This document shows, piece after piece, positions 14,940-24,833 of a DNA stretch of 36,082 bases. How positions within the stretch are numbered: position 1 is the first letter of the stretch; each line of letters opens with the position of its first letter. Below the pieces are notes generated by a model. That model was not told the origin of the DNA and searched no databases. It saw only the letters and a list, made by a program, of their open reading frames with translations. Where the stretch lies: positions 1-36,082 of the forward strand of contig JBBIQS010000081.1 in NCBI GenBank assembly GCA_037442205.1, read 5' to 3'. Position numbers and translations under genes: made by a program. The stretch is from JBBIQS01 sp037442205. GTDB lineage: Bacteria; Myxococcota; Myxococcia; Myxococcales; UBA5297.

Positions 14940-17705
14940 CTCCCGCAAGGCGACGACCGGCGGCAGGTCGAATCCGTGGAGCACCCGCTCCGGCGCGGCG
15001 ATCCCCGCGGGAGCTTCCCAGAGATCGCAGCCCACCACGCTGGGGTTGAGGCCGGTGCGCCCGTCGCGCACGCTGATCACCTCCGCTCCCAGCCAGCGCC
15101 GCAGCCGGTGGGTGGCCACCTTGAGCGAGGACTGCGCCTTGTCGCCATCGGCGTCGGGCCAGAGCCAGTCGGCGAGCTCGGCCTGCGTGGCGCCCCCGGG
15201 GCGGGAAACCAGAATCGCCAGCAGCTCGCGCAGCTTCTGCGAGCTCTTGCCGGCCTTGGGCGGCTGCAAAACCTCGGTTTCAATCGCCAACCCGTCGCGC
15301 GCCAGGATGCGCACCGGCATTGGCCAGCCCGGGGGCGGCGCCTCCGGCGGCGAGATCCTCTTCTCGCGAATCCACTGCCGGGCGATCTCCGGCTGAATCC
15401 CGTGCCGGAGGGCGAAGGAGAGCACCTCGCGCATCATCGGGGTGCGCCAGCCGCAGCCGCTGTGGAACCCGCCCAGCCCCTTGACCACCAGCATCCGCTC
15501 CACCTGCTTGCCCAGCGCCGCCTCGTCCTTGCGCGCGATGGCGATCTCGGCCCCGGCGCAGAAGGCGATGAAGCTGAAGGTCGGGTTCTGGGCCACCTTG
15601 GCCAGCGCCAGCTGCGTCCGGTAGGCCTGCTCGGCGCCGTCGAGGTCGCCGGAGTGGACCCTCGCCGGCGCCAGCGCCGACAAGACGATCAGCTTGTGGA
15701 AGGTGGAGCCCATCGCCTCGGCCAGCGGCCAGGCGGTCTCGGCGTGGGCCAGCGCGGTGGCGGCGTCCCCCCGGCACAGGCAGTACCAGCTGCGGAAGAA
15801 GTGGTGGACCATCGCGTCCAGCCGCCGGTGACTCTTGTCGGTGCGGGCCAGCAGCTTGAGGTAGCGCTCGGCGCGCGCCCAGTCCTCCTGGCTCAGGGCG
15901 CAGAAGATGCCCTGGGAGAGCAGGAAGAAGTCGCGGACGTGGACCCCGGAGTCGGCCGCCAGCGCCAGGCCGCGTTCCACCTTGTCGTGGCAGGCGCGGG
16001 CGCTGCCGCACTGCCAGTCGACGATCGATGCGCACGACCACCAGATCAGCCGGGAGAGAGGGGGAAGATGCTCGCCGCGGGCGACCTCGTCGTCGAAGGT
16101 GGCGTAGAGCGCCCGCCCGCCGGGGAAATCGCCCGCCCACCACAGCTTGTAGATGAGCAACTGGGCGGCGGCGCTGATCCGCGCCCCCGGATCCGGCGCG
16201 TGCTCGAGTGAGCGGGCGGTGGCCTCGGCGTAGCTGGCAATGCGCGGATCCTCGGCGCAGCCGTACATCAGCGCGGTGAGGGCATCGGCGCTGGTGCGGA
16301 AGGCCAGCTCGCCCGGGGGCGGGCCCAGCCCCCGGCCCAACGCCTCCAGATCGTCGACCAGCGCCGCCAGCCCCTGGACCGCGCCCCACTGCACCACGTA
16401 GCTCGACACCTCGCCGCACCAGGCGGCGTAGGCGCGCGCCGGGTCGCGGCACTCGATCGCCAGCCGCCGGGCCTGGGCGAAGAGAGGTCGGGCGTGCTCG
16501 GGCTCCAGCGGGAGCAGCGCCTGCGCCCGCCACGACGCCAGCGCCGAGTGCCGGGACAGGTCCTCCGCCGGCGCGCCCAGTGGCCGCAGCCAGGAGTCCA
16601 CGGTGCGGTGCATTCCGCGGGCGAGCCACTGCCCGCCGTGGGAATCGAGCAGCCGCAGCGCGCCCTCCAGGTCGCCGGCGTCCACCCGCAGCTGCATCGA
16701 GGCCTCGGGCAGGGCTGCGGCGACGCGATCGGCCAGCTGGCGCCGGACCTGCCTCAGGGTCTCGGGGGAATCCTCGGCGGCATTGAGCGCGCGCAGGGCG
16801 TCGCGCAGCAGGTCGTGGAGGCGGAAGCCCCGCCCCTCGACGCCGTCGACGAAGTAGCGCTGGTCGGCGAGCGCCCAGAGCAACCGGGCCACCTCCGACG
16901 ACGCCAGTCCGCCGGGGATCTCGGGGAGCTCGGCCAGCCGGCGCAGCTCCGGGCGGGAATCGATGGGGAGCGAAGCCAGAAGCTCCGCCGCCAGGAATTC
17001 CCCGACGTGGCGATCGGGGCCGGGCGACTCCGGGCGGGGATCCTGGGCGTGGGCCAGCGCCAGCACGTGGGCCAGCCAGCCATCGGCGCGGTCCAGGGCC
17101 TTGGATTCGGCGCCGGTCAGCTCCCGTCCGCGGATCGCGGCGGCGATCTGGCGCGCCTCCGCCGGCGCCAGGCGCAGTCCGTCGACGGTGGCCAGCCAGC
17201 CGCCGGCGATTCCCCGGGCCAGCACCGGCGGAGGAGCCCGCCGGCTGATGAGGATCGCGCGCAGCGTCTCGCCGGCCACCTGCCGCAATTGCTCGAACAC
17301 CGCCAGGGTCGGACTGCGGTCGCTCACCCGGTGGCAGTCGTCGAGCACCAGGGTCACCGGCTCGCGCGCCAGCTCGGCGAAGAAGGCGCGGGCGAATTCC
17401 TCGAGGTCGGCCTGGTTCTCCGGAGACCAGACCGGCAGCGAGCGGCTTTCAAGCGATTGGCGGATGGCGTCGAACAGGCCGGCCACGTCCTCGTCGTTCT
17501 CGTCGAGGCGGTACCAGATGCAGCGCGCGCCCGATTCCTCGACCCACCGCGCCACCAGCGAGGTCTTCCCGGCGCCGGGGAGCCCGGCGATCCAGGTCAG
17601 CGGCGCGCGCAGCGAGGTTTCGGTCAGCCGCCGCATCAGCGCCGGGCGCAGCACGTGCTTGTGGGCCCGCGGAACAGCTCGTTTGTAGGACAGCGCCGCC
17701 TTCAT
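14910..17705 (-). CDS. STAND/MalT-like transcriptional regulator with C-terminal winged helix
   Basis: 931 residues. N-terminal ATPase: Walker A GLPGAGKTS (41-49), Walker B VTLVLDDCH (117-125), then sensor-like ILISRRAPP and the MalT-style LRLAPAEARQIAAAI. The middle (about 340-780) is made of helical TPR-like repeats rich in Ala, Leu and Arg. The last 135 residues hold an OmpR/SARP-type winged helix (KLRELLAILVSRPGGATQ, LADWLWPDADGDKAQSSLKV, ATHRLRRWLGAEVISVRDGR) rather than the LuxR helix-turn-helix of MalT, and no BTAD follows it. Such proteins are ligand-gated ATP switches that oligomerise to activate promoters. ATG 17705 has no clear Shine-Dalgarno. It is divergent from the propeller lipoprotein gene, with 140 bases between, which makes that gene a candidate target. 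Confidence 0.87.
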   Translation of the reverse strand: MKAALSYKRAVPRAHKHVLRPALMRRLTETSLRAPLTWIAGLPGAGKTSLVARWVEESGARCIWYRLDENDEDVAGLFDAIRQSLESRSLPVWSPENQADLEEFARAFFAELAREPVTLVLDDCHRVSDRSPTLAVFEQLRQVAGETLRAILISRRAPPPVLARGIAGGWLATVDGLRLAPAEARQIAAAIRGRELTGAESKALDRADGWLAHVLALAHAQDPRPESPGPDRHVGEFLAAELLASLPIDSRPELRRLAELPEIPGGLASSEVARLLWALADQRYFVDGVEGRGFRLHDLLRDALRALNAAEDSPETLRQVRRQLADRVAAALPEASMQLRVDAGDLEGALRLLDSHGGQWLARGMHRTVDSWLRPLGAPAEDLSRHSALASWRAQALLPLEPEHARPLFAQARRLAIECRDPARAYAAWCGEVSSYVVQWGAVQGLAALVDDLEALGRGLGPPPGELAFRTSADALTALMYGCAEDPRIASYAEATARSLEHAPDPGARISAAAQLLIYKLWWAGDFPGGRALYATFDDEVARGEHLPPLSRLIWWSCASIVDWQCGSARACHDKVERGLALAADSGVHVRDFFLLSQGIFCALSQEDWARAERYLKLLARTDKSHRRLDAMVHHFFRSWYCLCRGDAATALAHAETAWPLAEAMGSTFHKLIVLSALAPARVHSGDLDGAEQAYRTQLALAKVAQNPTFSFIAFCAGAEIAIARKDEAALGKQVERMLVVKGLGGFHSGCGWRTPMMREVLSFALRHGIQPEIARQWIREKRISPPEAPPPGWPMPVRILARDGLAIETEVLQPPKAGKSSQKLRELLAILVSRPGGATQAELADWLWPDADGDKAQSSLKVATHRLRRWLGAEVISVRDGRTGLNPSVVGCDLWEAPAGIAAPERVLHGFDLPPVVALREELRAAGRRA

Positions 17706-17845
17706 GGGATTGCAGAGATTTGAAAAGGCTCGGGATTTCGACGTTTTCGCGCCGATAACCGATTTGTAACCTGCCTGGCCCGAGAGTGCCCGTCGAATCG
17801 GCGCGCGGGACGGCGCGCGAGCAGGTCATTCCAGGAGGCGAGACG

Positions 17846-19153
17846 ATGAGGTTCGGATGGGCTGGAGGTCTGATGGCGGCGGTCGCGGCGTTGTCGGCGG
17901 CGGGCTGCAGCGGCAATGACAAGGAAACGCAGTGCAAGCCGGGCGGACCGCCGTCGGGGCTCTCGCAGGTGGTCGCCGGCGAGGCCAACGGCCTGCACGC
18001 GGTGCTGACCCTCGACGGCGATGGGCTGCCGGTGGTGGCCTACCAGACCACCACTGGCGACGGCAGTGCCAGCCAGATCTCGGTTTGGCTGGTCCGCTGG
18101 GACGCGGGCTGCGGGAAGTGGGGCGCGCCGATGGTCGTCGACACCTTCGGCGACCAGACCGGCAATGGCCGGCAGATCGCCCTGGCCTACGATGCCAGCA
18201 ACGGCACAGTGGGGATGGCCTACCAGGCGATCATCGGAACCTTGGCCGGCGAGCACCACTACGAGATCCGCTACGCCGAGCTGGCGAAGGGGGCCACGGT
18301 GGTGACCGCACCTCGCCGGGTCGAGCAGGTGAGGAATCCCGATCCCCAGCCGGCCTCTCCCGGCCTGGGAATGGCCAACGGCAAGGTGTTCGTCGCCTAC
18401 GTCGAGCCTTTCCGGCTGTGCAATACCTCGGGATGCGGCGCCGTCGTCTACCGCTCGCGGGGCGCGGACGGGAATTGGACCGCCGAGGCAGAGCTGCCGG
18501 GCAATGGGCCGTCGGCCAACGGCGACGCCCTCGACTCCAACACCTCGATCGCTGTGGACAGCGCGGGCAACCCCGCGGTGGCCTGGATCAGCGCGGGGCA
18601 GGTGGACGGGGGCGGCGTGAAGATGCGCGCCACCTTCGTCCGCCCGGGCGCCGCCGCACCGTCGCTGATCTTCGAGAACGCCGACACCACCGGTACCGAC
18701 AATCCCTGGGTCGAGCTGGCCTTCGACGGGACCAAGCCGAGGACGGTGGTGCTGCTCAACCGCGACGCGAGCTGGGCCACCAGCGACAACACCGCCTGGT
18801 TCGTGGCATCCAATGACGGGGCGAGCTGGGACGCGCCGGTCGCGCTTCCCCACGACCACAAGACCTCGCTCGATTTCTACGCCTCCATCGCCATCGGGCC
18901 GCAGGGCAAGGTGGTGACCGCCCTCAACTCCAACGCCGGCGACGGCTCGGGCGTCTTCGGGCAGCCGAAGCTGCTCACCTCGACCGACAGCAGCCACTTT
19001 GTCGTGGGCGGGGTGCCCAAGGACGTCTACGACGCCACCGCCAACTTCGTTTCGGCCAAGATCGGCGCCGACGGCAAGCTGCAGCTGGTATGGCGGGCTC
19101 CCGCCGGCCCGGATCCGAAGAAGGTGGGCGTCCTCTACTGGCGCGAGCCCTGA
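17846..19153 (+). CDS. Predicted lipoprotein with propeller-like repeats
   Basis: 435 residues from ATG 17846, with AGGAGG 7 bases upstream. Signal peptide with lipobox LSAAGC; lipidated Cys21 followed by Ser, suggesting an outer-membrane destination by the usual +2 rule. The body repeats blocks of about 50-60 residues built on the pattern 'G-n-P-V-V-A-Y/W' (GLPVVAYQTTTGDG, GTVGMAYQAIIG, GKVFVAYVEPF, GNPAVAWISAG, KPRTVVLLNRDASW, GKVVTALNSNAG, GKLQLVWRAPAG). These are typical of sialidase-like or BNR beta-propellers. No catalytic motif is recognised. Likely a surface binding protein. It lies next to, and divergent from, a large regulator. Confidence 0.8.
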   Translation: MRFGWAGGLMAAVAALSAAGCSGNDKETQCKPGGPPSGLSQVVAGEANGLHAVLTLDGDGLPVVAYQTTTGDGSASQISVWLVRWDAGCGKWGAPMVVDTFGDQTGNGRQIALAYDASNGTVGMAYQAIIGTLAGEHHYEIRYAELAKGATVVTAPRRVEQVRNPDPQPASPGLGMANGKVFVAYVEPFRLCNTSGCGAVVYRSRGADGNWTAEAELPGNGPSANGDALDSNTSIAVDSAGNPAVAWISAGQVDGGGVKMRATFVRPGAAAPSLIFENADTTGTDNPWVELAFDGTKPRTVVLLNRDASWATSDNTAWFVASNDGASWDAPVALPHDHKTSLDFYASIAIGPQGKVVTALNSNAGDGSGVFGQPKLLTSTDSSHFVVGGVPKDVYDATANFVSAKIGADGKLQLVWRAPAGPDPKKVGVLYWREP

Positions 19154-19170
19154 GCTCCGAAGCTTCAAAC

Positions 19171-19218
19171 GAGGGCGGTGCTCGCGTGCGGGGGCCCGGG
19201 AGCCGCCCTCCGCTTTTC
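19171..19218 (+). terminator. Hairpin after propeller lipoprotein gene
   Basis: GAGGGCGG (19171-19178) pairs with CCGCCCTC (19203-19210), with partial pairing further inside, followed by CGCTTTTC. It starts 17 bases past the stop codon. Confidence 0.5.
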
Positions 19219-19282
19219 GGGAAGCAGGGGCGAGGCCGCGAGGCGTCTCTCCGACGACCGGATCAGGCCACCGCGCCGCCGA

Positions 19283-21646
19283 TCACTGCAGCACCACCAT
19301 CTGCGGCGGCGAGGAGGCCAGCACGCCGGCGAGGTGTCGGCCGTCGGTGGTCATCCGCAGGGCGGAGATGCTCTGGCCCCAGCTGCCCACGGTGGCGTAA
19401 TCGCTGATCGTCACCGTCTGCCAGGCGCCGTCGGCCGAGGAGAGCACCTTCACCGACCCGTTGCTGGTGCCCACGTAGACCGCCGCGCCGTCGGGAGCGG
19501 CCGCCACCGAGACCGCACCGCCCATGGAGACGTCGATCGGCACCAGATCGCTGGGCTTGTCGGTGACCCGTTGGCCGTCGAAAAAGAGCGCGAGGTGGGA
19601 GGAGGCCAGCGCGGTCGCCGGATCGAGCTTGATCCCCAGCAGCGCCACCAGCCGACCGTCCCAGGAAGTCGAGATCTCCTTGGTGAACCAGCCCGCGCCC
19701 GCCTTCCCCAGCAGCTTGGAGATGGTCTTCCCATTCGCGCCAACCCGGGCGGCGAGCAGATCGCCGTCGGCGCCGCGCGCAAACTGCGCCACGTAAACCG
19801 AGCCATCGGCGGAGACCGGGGCGAAGGCATCGGCGACCGGCGTGGCAGGGATGAGTTCGGCGGGATAGCTGGGCAGAGACAGGTCGGCGAACGAGGTCAG
19901 GCAGCCGGTGAGCTTCTCGGCGCCGCAGCCCGCGGTGCCCAGCTTCTCGAAGCCGACCTGGCGCAGGACCATGAAGCCGTCCGCATAGGGCTTGAGGGCG
20001 AGCGCGGGCGAGGTCGAGCCCGACTGGTGGGCGGCGGGGCTGCTGCTGCCGGCGGCGTCGAGGGTGACGGTGGCCATCAGCGGACTGCAGGTGCCTCCGG
20101 CGACCTCGGAGCAGCCGGCAGTGGCCAGCCGGTTGCCGTTGGCGGCGCTGAACTGGGCGTGGAAGCCGTCGACCAATGGCATCACCCCGACCGTTCCGCT
20201 GGTCGGCGAGCCGAGGAACACCGCCGCGCTCAGCTGCGGCGAGGGGCCGACCACCGCGGAGATGGCCTCGACGAAGTCGGCCGAGGCCAGGGTGGGGGTG
20301 ACCGAGACGCTGGTGAGGATCCCCAGCGCGTCGCCGTCGACCAGCAGCATCGAGCCGTTGAGATCCTCGCTCCAGGTGGTCGCCCACAGGTAGCGCTGGC
20401 CGCTGGGGGCGATCTGCATCGGCATCGCCGAGGTGGCGATGGTGCCGAGCTGGATCCCGGAGCTGTCGAAGACGCGGATCTGCTTCTGCTTCTCCAGGAC
20501 GTAGAGCTTTCCGCCGCTGGCGCGCAGGTCGTTGGCCCAGGCCAGCACCGGGGAGCGCTGGGTGACCGTCCCGCCGTTGCGGTAGTCGACCATCACCAGC
20601 TCGCCGGCGGCGTCGAGCAGCGCCGCCAGCGGTCCGCCCTGCCGCGGGACGATGTCCACGCCGATCAGCGACCGGCCGGGCAGCGACACGGAGTGGGCGG
20701 TCCAGCTGCCGGTGGGGCCGGGAACGTCCCACACCGTGGCCGAAGCGCCCGAGGCCACCGCCACCACCGCGTTGGCGATGCCGTCCATCACCGCGACCCG
20801 GGCGCCGGCGGCCATCGGACCAAGGTTGGCCACCGAGGAGTACTGGGGAACCTGGCTCTGGCAGCTCGCTCCCCGCATGTCGGGCACCTTCAGCAGCTGG
20901 CCGGCGTCGGTCAGCGCCAGGAAGGATTGCAGGACGCGCGAGTGGGCCAGCGAGATCACGTTGGGGACGTTGGTGGTGGCCCGGCCGAGCAGAGTCCACT
21001 GCCCCGAGCAGTTGGCGAAGGCCGCCAGCCGGAAGTCGCGCCCGCTTCCCGCCTTGGACTCGGGGACGGTGTAGGTCAGCAGCGCGGCGTTGCCGTCGTC
21101 GCGGACGGCCAGCGACACCGGTGCCACCTGCAGGCCGGGATCGATGAACAGGAAGGTGGGGACATGGTTGCTGTCCAGCGCCACCAGGGTGCCCAGCGCG
21201 GCGTCGGTGACCAGCGCGGTCTGCCCGGCCACCGCCACGTTGAACGGCAGGGTCGCCAGCTTGGCCTTGCCCATCACCCCGCCGCCCTGGAGGTGCCCCT
21301 CGCCCAGCAGCTCGAAGCTGGCGAGCAGCGCCTCGCCGCCGGAGGTGGACAGCCGCACCTCGCACTTTCCCGGTGGATAGTGCGGCAGGTCGATGGTCGC
21401 GCTGGTAGCGCTCGAGGCGGCTACCCGCACCGGCTGGCCGCAGACGCTGACCTTGGGGCTCTCGCCGCGCTCGGCGTCGAAATAGGCGCCGCGCAGCTCT
21501 ACCGCCTGACTGGCGAATGCCCGCGCCGGCACCGCCTCGTCCAGGCGCGGGGCGGGAGGCGAGGAGGGAAGCCCCGCCAGGTTGAAATCCGAGCACGCCG
21601 ACAGCGCCAGCGCCGAAAGGACCAACAGCCGTCGCTCTTTGCTCAT
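19283..21646 (-). CDS. Large predicted lipoprotein with N-terminal IPT/TIG-like domain
   Basis: 787 residues from ATG 21646 (GGGGAG 5 bases upstream). Lipobox LSAC with Cys18 and Ser at +2. Residues about 30-105 look like an IPT/TIG Ig-like fold (EAVPARAFASQAVELRGAYF ... GKCEVRLSTSGGEALLASFEL). From about 120 on there are many beta-strand blocks of the kind found in WD/YVTN-like propellers (DAALGTLVALDSN, YVLEKQKQIRVFDSSGIQLG, GSVYVAQFARGADGD, AAVYVGTSNGSVKVLSSADG). About ten cysteines, some closely paired, suit disulphides in an exported protein. Probably a surface or periplasmic propeller; no enzymatic motif found. It is 129 bases downstream of the histidine kinase gene on the same strand. 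Confidence 0.78.
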   Translation of the reverse strand: MSKERRLLVLSALALSACSDFNLAGLPSSPPAPRLDEAVPARAFASQAVELRGAYFDAERGESPKVSVCGQPVRVAASSATSATIDLPHYPPGKCEVRLSTSGGEALLASFELLGEGHLQGGGVMGKAKLATLPFNVAVAGQTALVTDAALGTLVALDSNHVPTFLFIDPGLQVAPVSLAVRDDGNAALLTYTVPESKAGSGRDFRLAAFANCSGQWTLLGRATTNVPNVISLAHSRVLQSFLALTDAGQLLKVPDMRGASCQSQVPQYSSVANLGPMAAGARVAVMDGIANAVVAVASGASATVWDVPGPTGSWTAHSVSLPGRSLIGVDIVPRQGGPLAALLDAAGELVMVDYRNGGTVTQRSPVLAWANDLRASGGKLYVLEKQKQIRVFDSSGIQLGTIATSAMPMQIAPSGQRYLWATTWSEDLNGSMLLVDGDALGILTSVSVTPTLASADFVEAISAVVGPSPQLSAAVFLGSPTSGTVGVMPLVDGFHAQFSAANGNRLATAGCSEVAGGTCSPLMATVTLDAAGSSSPAAHQSGSTSPALALKPYADGFMVLRQVGFEKLGTAGCGAEKLTGCLTSFADLSLPSYPAELIPATPVADAFAPVSADGSVYVAQFARGADGDLLAARVGANGKTISKLLGKAGAGWFTKEISTSWDGRLVALLGIKLDPATALASSHLALFFDGQRVTDKPSDLVPIDVSMGGAVSVAAAPDGAAVYVGTSNGSVKVLSSADGAWQTVTISDYATVGSWGQSISALRMTTDGRHLAGVLASSPPQMVVLQ

Positions 21647-21775
21647 CGCGCTCCCCGGGTTGGCCCGCCCTGCGCCGTGGCAAACCATCGAAATTGTGGA
21701 GTCGGGAGCCGGTCGCCCCCCTGAACCCGGTCGATCTTGAGCGCCGGAGGGCGCGAAGTGTCAACGCGGAGGCCG

Positions 21776-23416
21776 TCAGGTCTCGTCGAGGGCGGCGCGC
21801 ACCGCGGAGGAGAGTGCCGCGGCGGCGAACGGCTTGTGGATCAGCCGCAGCCCCTCATCCAGCGCCCCGTGCGGCGCCAGCACGTTCTCGGCGTGCCCGG
21901 ACATGAACAGCGTCTTGAGGCGCGGATAGCGGTGAGCGACCCTGTCGCGCAGCTCGCGACCGTCCATCTCCGGCATCACCACATCGGTGATCAGCAGGTC
22001 GGGGGCCTTCCCCAACTGCTCGACCACCGCCAGCGCCTGGGCGGCGTCCTTGGCGGCGATCACCCGGTAGCCGTCGGACTCCAGCAGCCGCTTGACCGCC
22101 TCGCGCACCGCGGCGTCGTCGTCGGCCACCAGCACCAGCTCCTTCCCCTTGCACCGCCGCGCGGCCTGTTTCGACTTCTCGGCGGCCGCCCCCTGGGCCG
22201 CCGGGAGGCAGACGATGAAGGTGGACCCTTTCCCCGGCGCGCTCTCCGCCCAGATCGCCCCGCCGTGCTGCTCGGCGATGCCGCGCACCGTAGCCAGCCC
22301 CATCCCGGTGCCCTTTCCCGGCCCCTTGGTAGTGAAGAACGGGTCGAACGCCCGCTGCAGCGTCTCCTCGCTCATCCCGGAGCCGGTGTCGCTCACCTCG
22401 AGCAGCACGTGTAGCCCCTCGCGCAACCCGCGGGCGGCGCGGATGGGCTGGTCGGGAGTGAAGGTCGCGGTCTTGAGGATGATCTTGCCGCCGCCGGGCA
22501 TGGCATCGCGGGCGTTGACCGCCAGGTTGAGCAGGATCTGCTGCATCTGCGAGGCGTCGGCGCTCACTGCCGGCAACCCGGGCGCCAGCTCCAGCTGGAT
22601 GCGCACGTCCTCGCCGATCACCCGGCGCAGCATGCGCTCGGTGCGGGAGATCTCGCAGTTCAGGTCGAGCAGCTCCAGGTTGAGCAGCTGCTTGCGGCTG
22701 TAGGCCAGGATCTGCCGAGTGAGGTCAGCGGCGCGCTCGCCGGCGTCCATGATCGCCGCCGCCTCGTCGCGGGCCTTGCGCGGCAGGCGCTCGTCGCCCA
22801 GCAGCAGCGAGGCCGCGCCCAGGATCGGCGTCAAAAGGTTGTTGAAGTCGTGGGCGATGCCCCCGGCCAGCATTCCCAGGGCCTCGGTCCGCTCCACCGC
22901 CTGCAGCCGCTGCTGCATGGCGTCGCGCTCGCGCTGGGCGCGGCGGGTCTCGGAGACGTCGCGGGTGATCGACAGTACGCAGGCCTCGCCGGCGATGTGG
23001 ATGATCCGCGAGTTCATCACCGCCCAGCGCAGCGTCCCGTCCTTGCTGCGGAACTGCGCCTCGAGGTTGTCCACCGTCCCCTTCTCGCGCAGCTGCTGGA
23101 CCATGCGCTCGCGGTCGGCGCGGTCGGCCCACAGGTTGATTTCCCTGGCCGAGCGGCCGACCACCTCCTGCTCAGAATAGCCGGTGAGGGCGGTGAACCC
23201 GGGGTTGACCGCCACGTGGACGTAGTCGGAGAGGCGGCTGATGTTCAGCGCGTCGGGAGTGGCGTAGAAGGCCTTGGAGAAGCGCTCCTCGGAGAGCTTG
23301 AGCGCCTCGACGATGCGGGAGTGCTCGTCCTGGAGGGTGGCGTTGGTCTGCTGCAGCCGGGCCAGCTGCAGCTCCAGCTCGGCGACGCGCCGCTTTAGAG
23401 CGTCCTGGCCATCCAT
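21776..23416 (-). CDS. PAS-containing hybrid sensor histidine kinase
   Basis: 546 residues, no membrane span, so a soluble sensor. Order: N-terminal coiled coil (about 5-45); one PAS/PAC domain (45-160, ERFSKAFYATPDALNISRLS ... VLSITRDVSETRRA); dimerisation domain with phospho-acceptor His189 in GGIAHDFNNLLTP; ATPase with N box NLAVNARDAMP, DTGSGM, FDPFFTTKGPGKG and GTGMGLATV; then a receiver domain from about 426 (LVADDD acidic pocket, phospho-acceptor Asp478 in TDVVMPEMDG, Lys528 in IHKPF). The HDFNN type is common in hybrid kinases that pass phosphate to an orphan partner. There is no DNA-binding output and no separate response regulator here. The ATG has only a distant GGGAG. It lies downstream of glgC. 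Confidence 0.93.
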   Translation of the reverse strand: MDGQDALKRRVAELELQLARLQQTNATLQDEHSRIVEALKLSEERFSKAFYATPDALNISRLSDYVHVAVNPGFTALTGYSEQEVVGRSAREINLWADRADRERMVQQLREKGTVDNLEAQFRSKDGTLRWAVMNSRIIHIAGEACVLSITRDVSETRRAQRERDAMQQRLQAVERTEALGMLAGGIAHDFNNLLTPILGAASLLLGDERLPRKARDEAAAIMDAGERAADLTRQILAYSRKQLLNLELLDLNCEISRTERMLRRVIGEDVRIQLELAPGLPAVSADASQMQQILLNLAVNARDAMPGGGKIILKTATFTPDQPIRAARGLREGLHVLLEVSDTGSGMSEETLQRAFDPFFTTKGPGKGTGMGLATVRGIAEQHGGAIWAESAPGKGSTFIVCLPAAQGAAAEKSKQAARRCKGKELVLVADDDAAVREAVKRLLESDGYRVIAAKDAAQALAVVEQLGKAPDLLITDVVMPEMDGRELRDRVAHRYPRLKTLFMSGHAENVLAPHGALDEGLRLIHKPFAAAALSSAVRAALDET

Positions 23417-23528
23417 CGCAGCACGGCTCCCGCCCCCCTCCGAAAGGAACGGTCCTACCGAGCCATGATACTCGCGAACGGCGGGAGGGCGAAGGTCCCC
23501 AGCCCGCCCACGCGGATGGTCCCCGCGG

Positions 23529-24833
23529 CTACATCCGGTGGTCCTTGGGCACCACCACCACGTACTCGGTGGTCCCGGCGATGGACTGGGTGCGCAGCCC
23601 GCGCTTCTCGTCGTCGGCGCGGTCGTAGCCGATCACCGTGCCCTCGGAGAGCTGGGCGTTCTTGTCGATGATCGCATTGCGGATCTTGCACTTGCGGCCG
23701 ATCGAGGTCTCGGTGATCACCCCGCCGCGCAGCGAGCCGCCCATCAGCACCGAATTCTCGATCAGGGCGAAGCTGTGGACGTACAGCCCGGGGCCGAGCA
23801 CCGAGTTGCGCACCGTGGCCCCGCTGATGATCACCCCTTCGCTGACGATCGAGTTCATCGCCGAGCCGGTGCGTCCGGGGACCTCGTGGACGAACTTGGC
23901 CGGGGGGAAGTGCAGCGGGCAGTTGAAGATGGCCCAGCGCTGCCCGTAGAGGTTGAAGCGCGGCTTGGCGCTGACCAGGTCCAGGTTGGCCAGCCACAGC
24001 GAGTCGAGGGTGCCCACGTCGCGCCAGTAGTCGGAGTCGCTGGCCCGCTCCACCAGCTGGCGCGAGCGCACCCCGTCCTTGATCACCATCTCGTAGTCTT
24101 CGATGTGGTTCTTGGTGGAGAAGTCGAAGGCGTAGACCGGCTCTCCCTGCTTGATCATCGCCGGGATGATGTGCTTGCCGAAGTCGTCGAGCTCGTTGGC
24201 GCCCAGCGCCCGTTGCAGCGCCTCGCGGGTGAAGGTGTACAGGCCCATCGACGCCAGGCACATGGTGGTACCGGGGATGGTCTTGGGGTTGGCCGGCTTC
24301 TCCTCGAAGCCGATGATCCGTCCCTGGTCGTCGACCTCGAGCACTCCGTAGTTGTTGCGGGCCTGCTCGGCGGGGACGCGGATCACCGACACTGTCAGCG
24401 CCGCCTGGCGGTCGTCGTGGAAGCGGGTCATCAGCCGGTAGTCCATCTTGTAGATGTGATCGCCGGAGAGGATCAGCACCAGCCGCGGGGTGGTCTCCTC
24501 GATGAAGCTCATGTTCTGGCGGATGGCGTCGGCGGTGCCCGAGTACCAGCTCTTGCCGCGCTGCATCTGCGCCGGGATCTCGTCGATGAACTGGTCCAGC
24601 CGGCGGGAGATGAAGTTCCAGCCGCTCTTGAGGTGGTTGCTCAAGGAGTGGGACTTGTACTGGGTGAGGATGTAGACCTGCCGGATGCCGGAGTTGATGC
24701 AGTTCGACAGGGTGAAGTCGATGATCCGGTAGGCGCCGCCGAAGGGGACCGCCGGCTTGGCCCGCACATCGGTCAGCGGCCGCAACCGCTCGCCGGCACC
24801 GCCGGCCATCACCATCGCAAGGACGTCGTCCAT
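23529..24833 (-). CDS. glgC: Glucose-1-phosphate adenylyltransferase
   Basis: Makes ADP-glucose, the first committed step of bacterial glycogen synthesis, usually allosterically controlled. 434 residues, the normal size. GGAGERLRPLTDVRAKPAV (11-29) is the nucleotide and activator-binding region, then RIIDFTLSNCINSGIRQV, WYSGTADAIRQN, LSGDHIYKMDY, FEEKPANP, WRDVGTLDSLWLANLDL and the C-terminal left-handed helix with NSVLGPGLYVHSFALIENSV and IGRKCKIRNAIIDKNA. Nearly every block matches E. coli GlgC. ATG has AAAGGAGG 6 bases upstream. No other glycogen gene is in the window. Confidence 0.96.
   Translation of the reverse strand: MDDVLAMVMAGGAGERLRPLTDVRAKPAVPFGGAYRIIDFTLSNCINSGIRQVYILTQYKSHSLSNHLKSGWNFISRRLDQFIDEIPAQMQRGKSWYSGTADAIRQNMSFIEETTPRLVLILSGDHIYKMDYRLMTRFHDDRQAALTVSVIRVPAEQARNNYGVLEVDDQGRIIGFEEKPANPKTIPGTTMCLASMGLYTFTREALQRALGANELDDFGKHIIPAMIKQGEPVYAFDFSTKNHIEDYEMVIKDGVRSRQLVERASDSDYWRDVGTLDSLWLANLDLVSAKPRFNLYGQRWAIFNCPLHFPPAKFVHEVPGRTGSAMNSIVSEGVIISGATVRNSVLGPGLYVHSFALIENSVLMGGSLRGGVITETSIGRKCKIRNAIIDKNAQLSEGTVIGYDRADDEKRGLRTQSIAGTTEYVVVVPKDHRM

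Noticed and set aside
19178..21724. 848-residue plus-strand frame opposite the 787-residue lipoprotein
   Set aside because: Shadow frame: Gly/Arg/Gln/His-rich with no domain. The minus-strand frame has a Shine-Dalgarno, lipobox and beta-repeat pattern.
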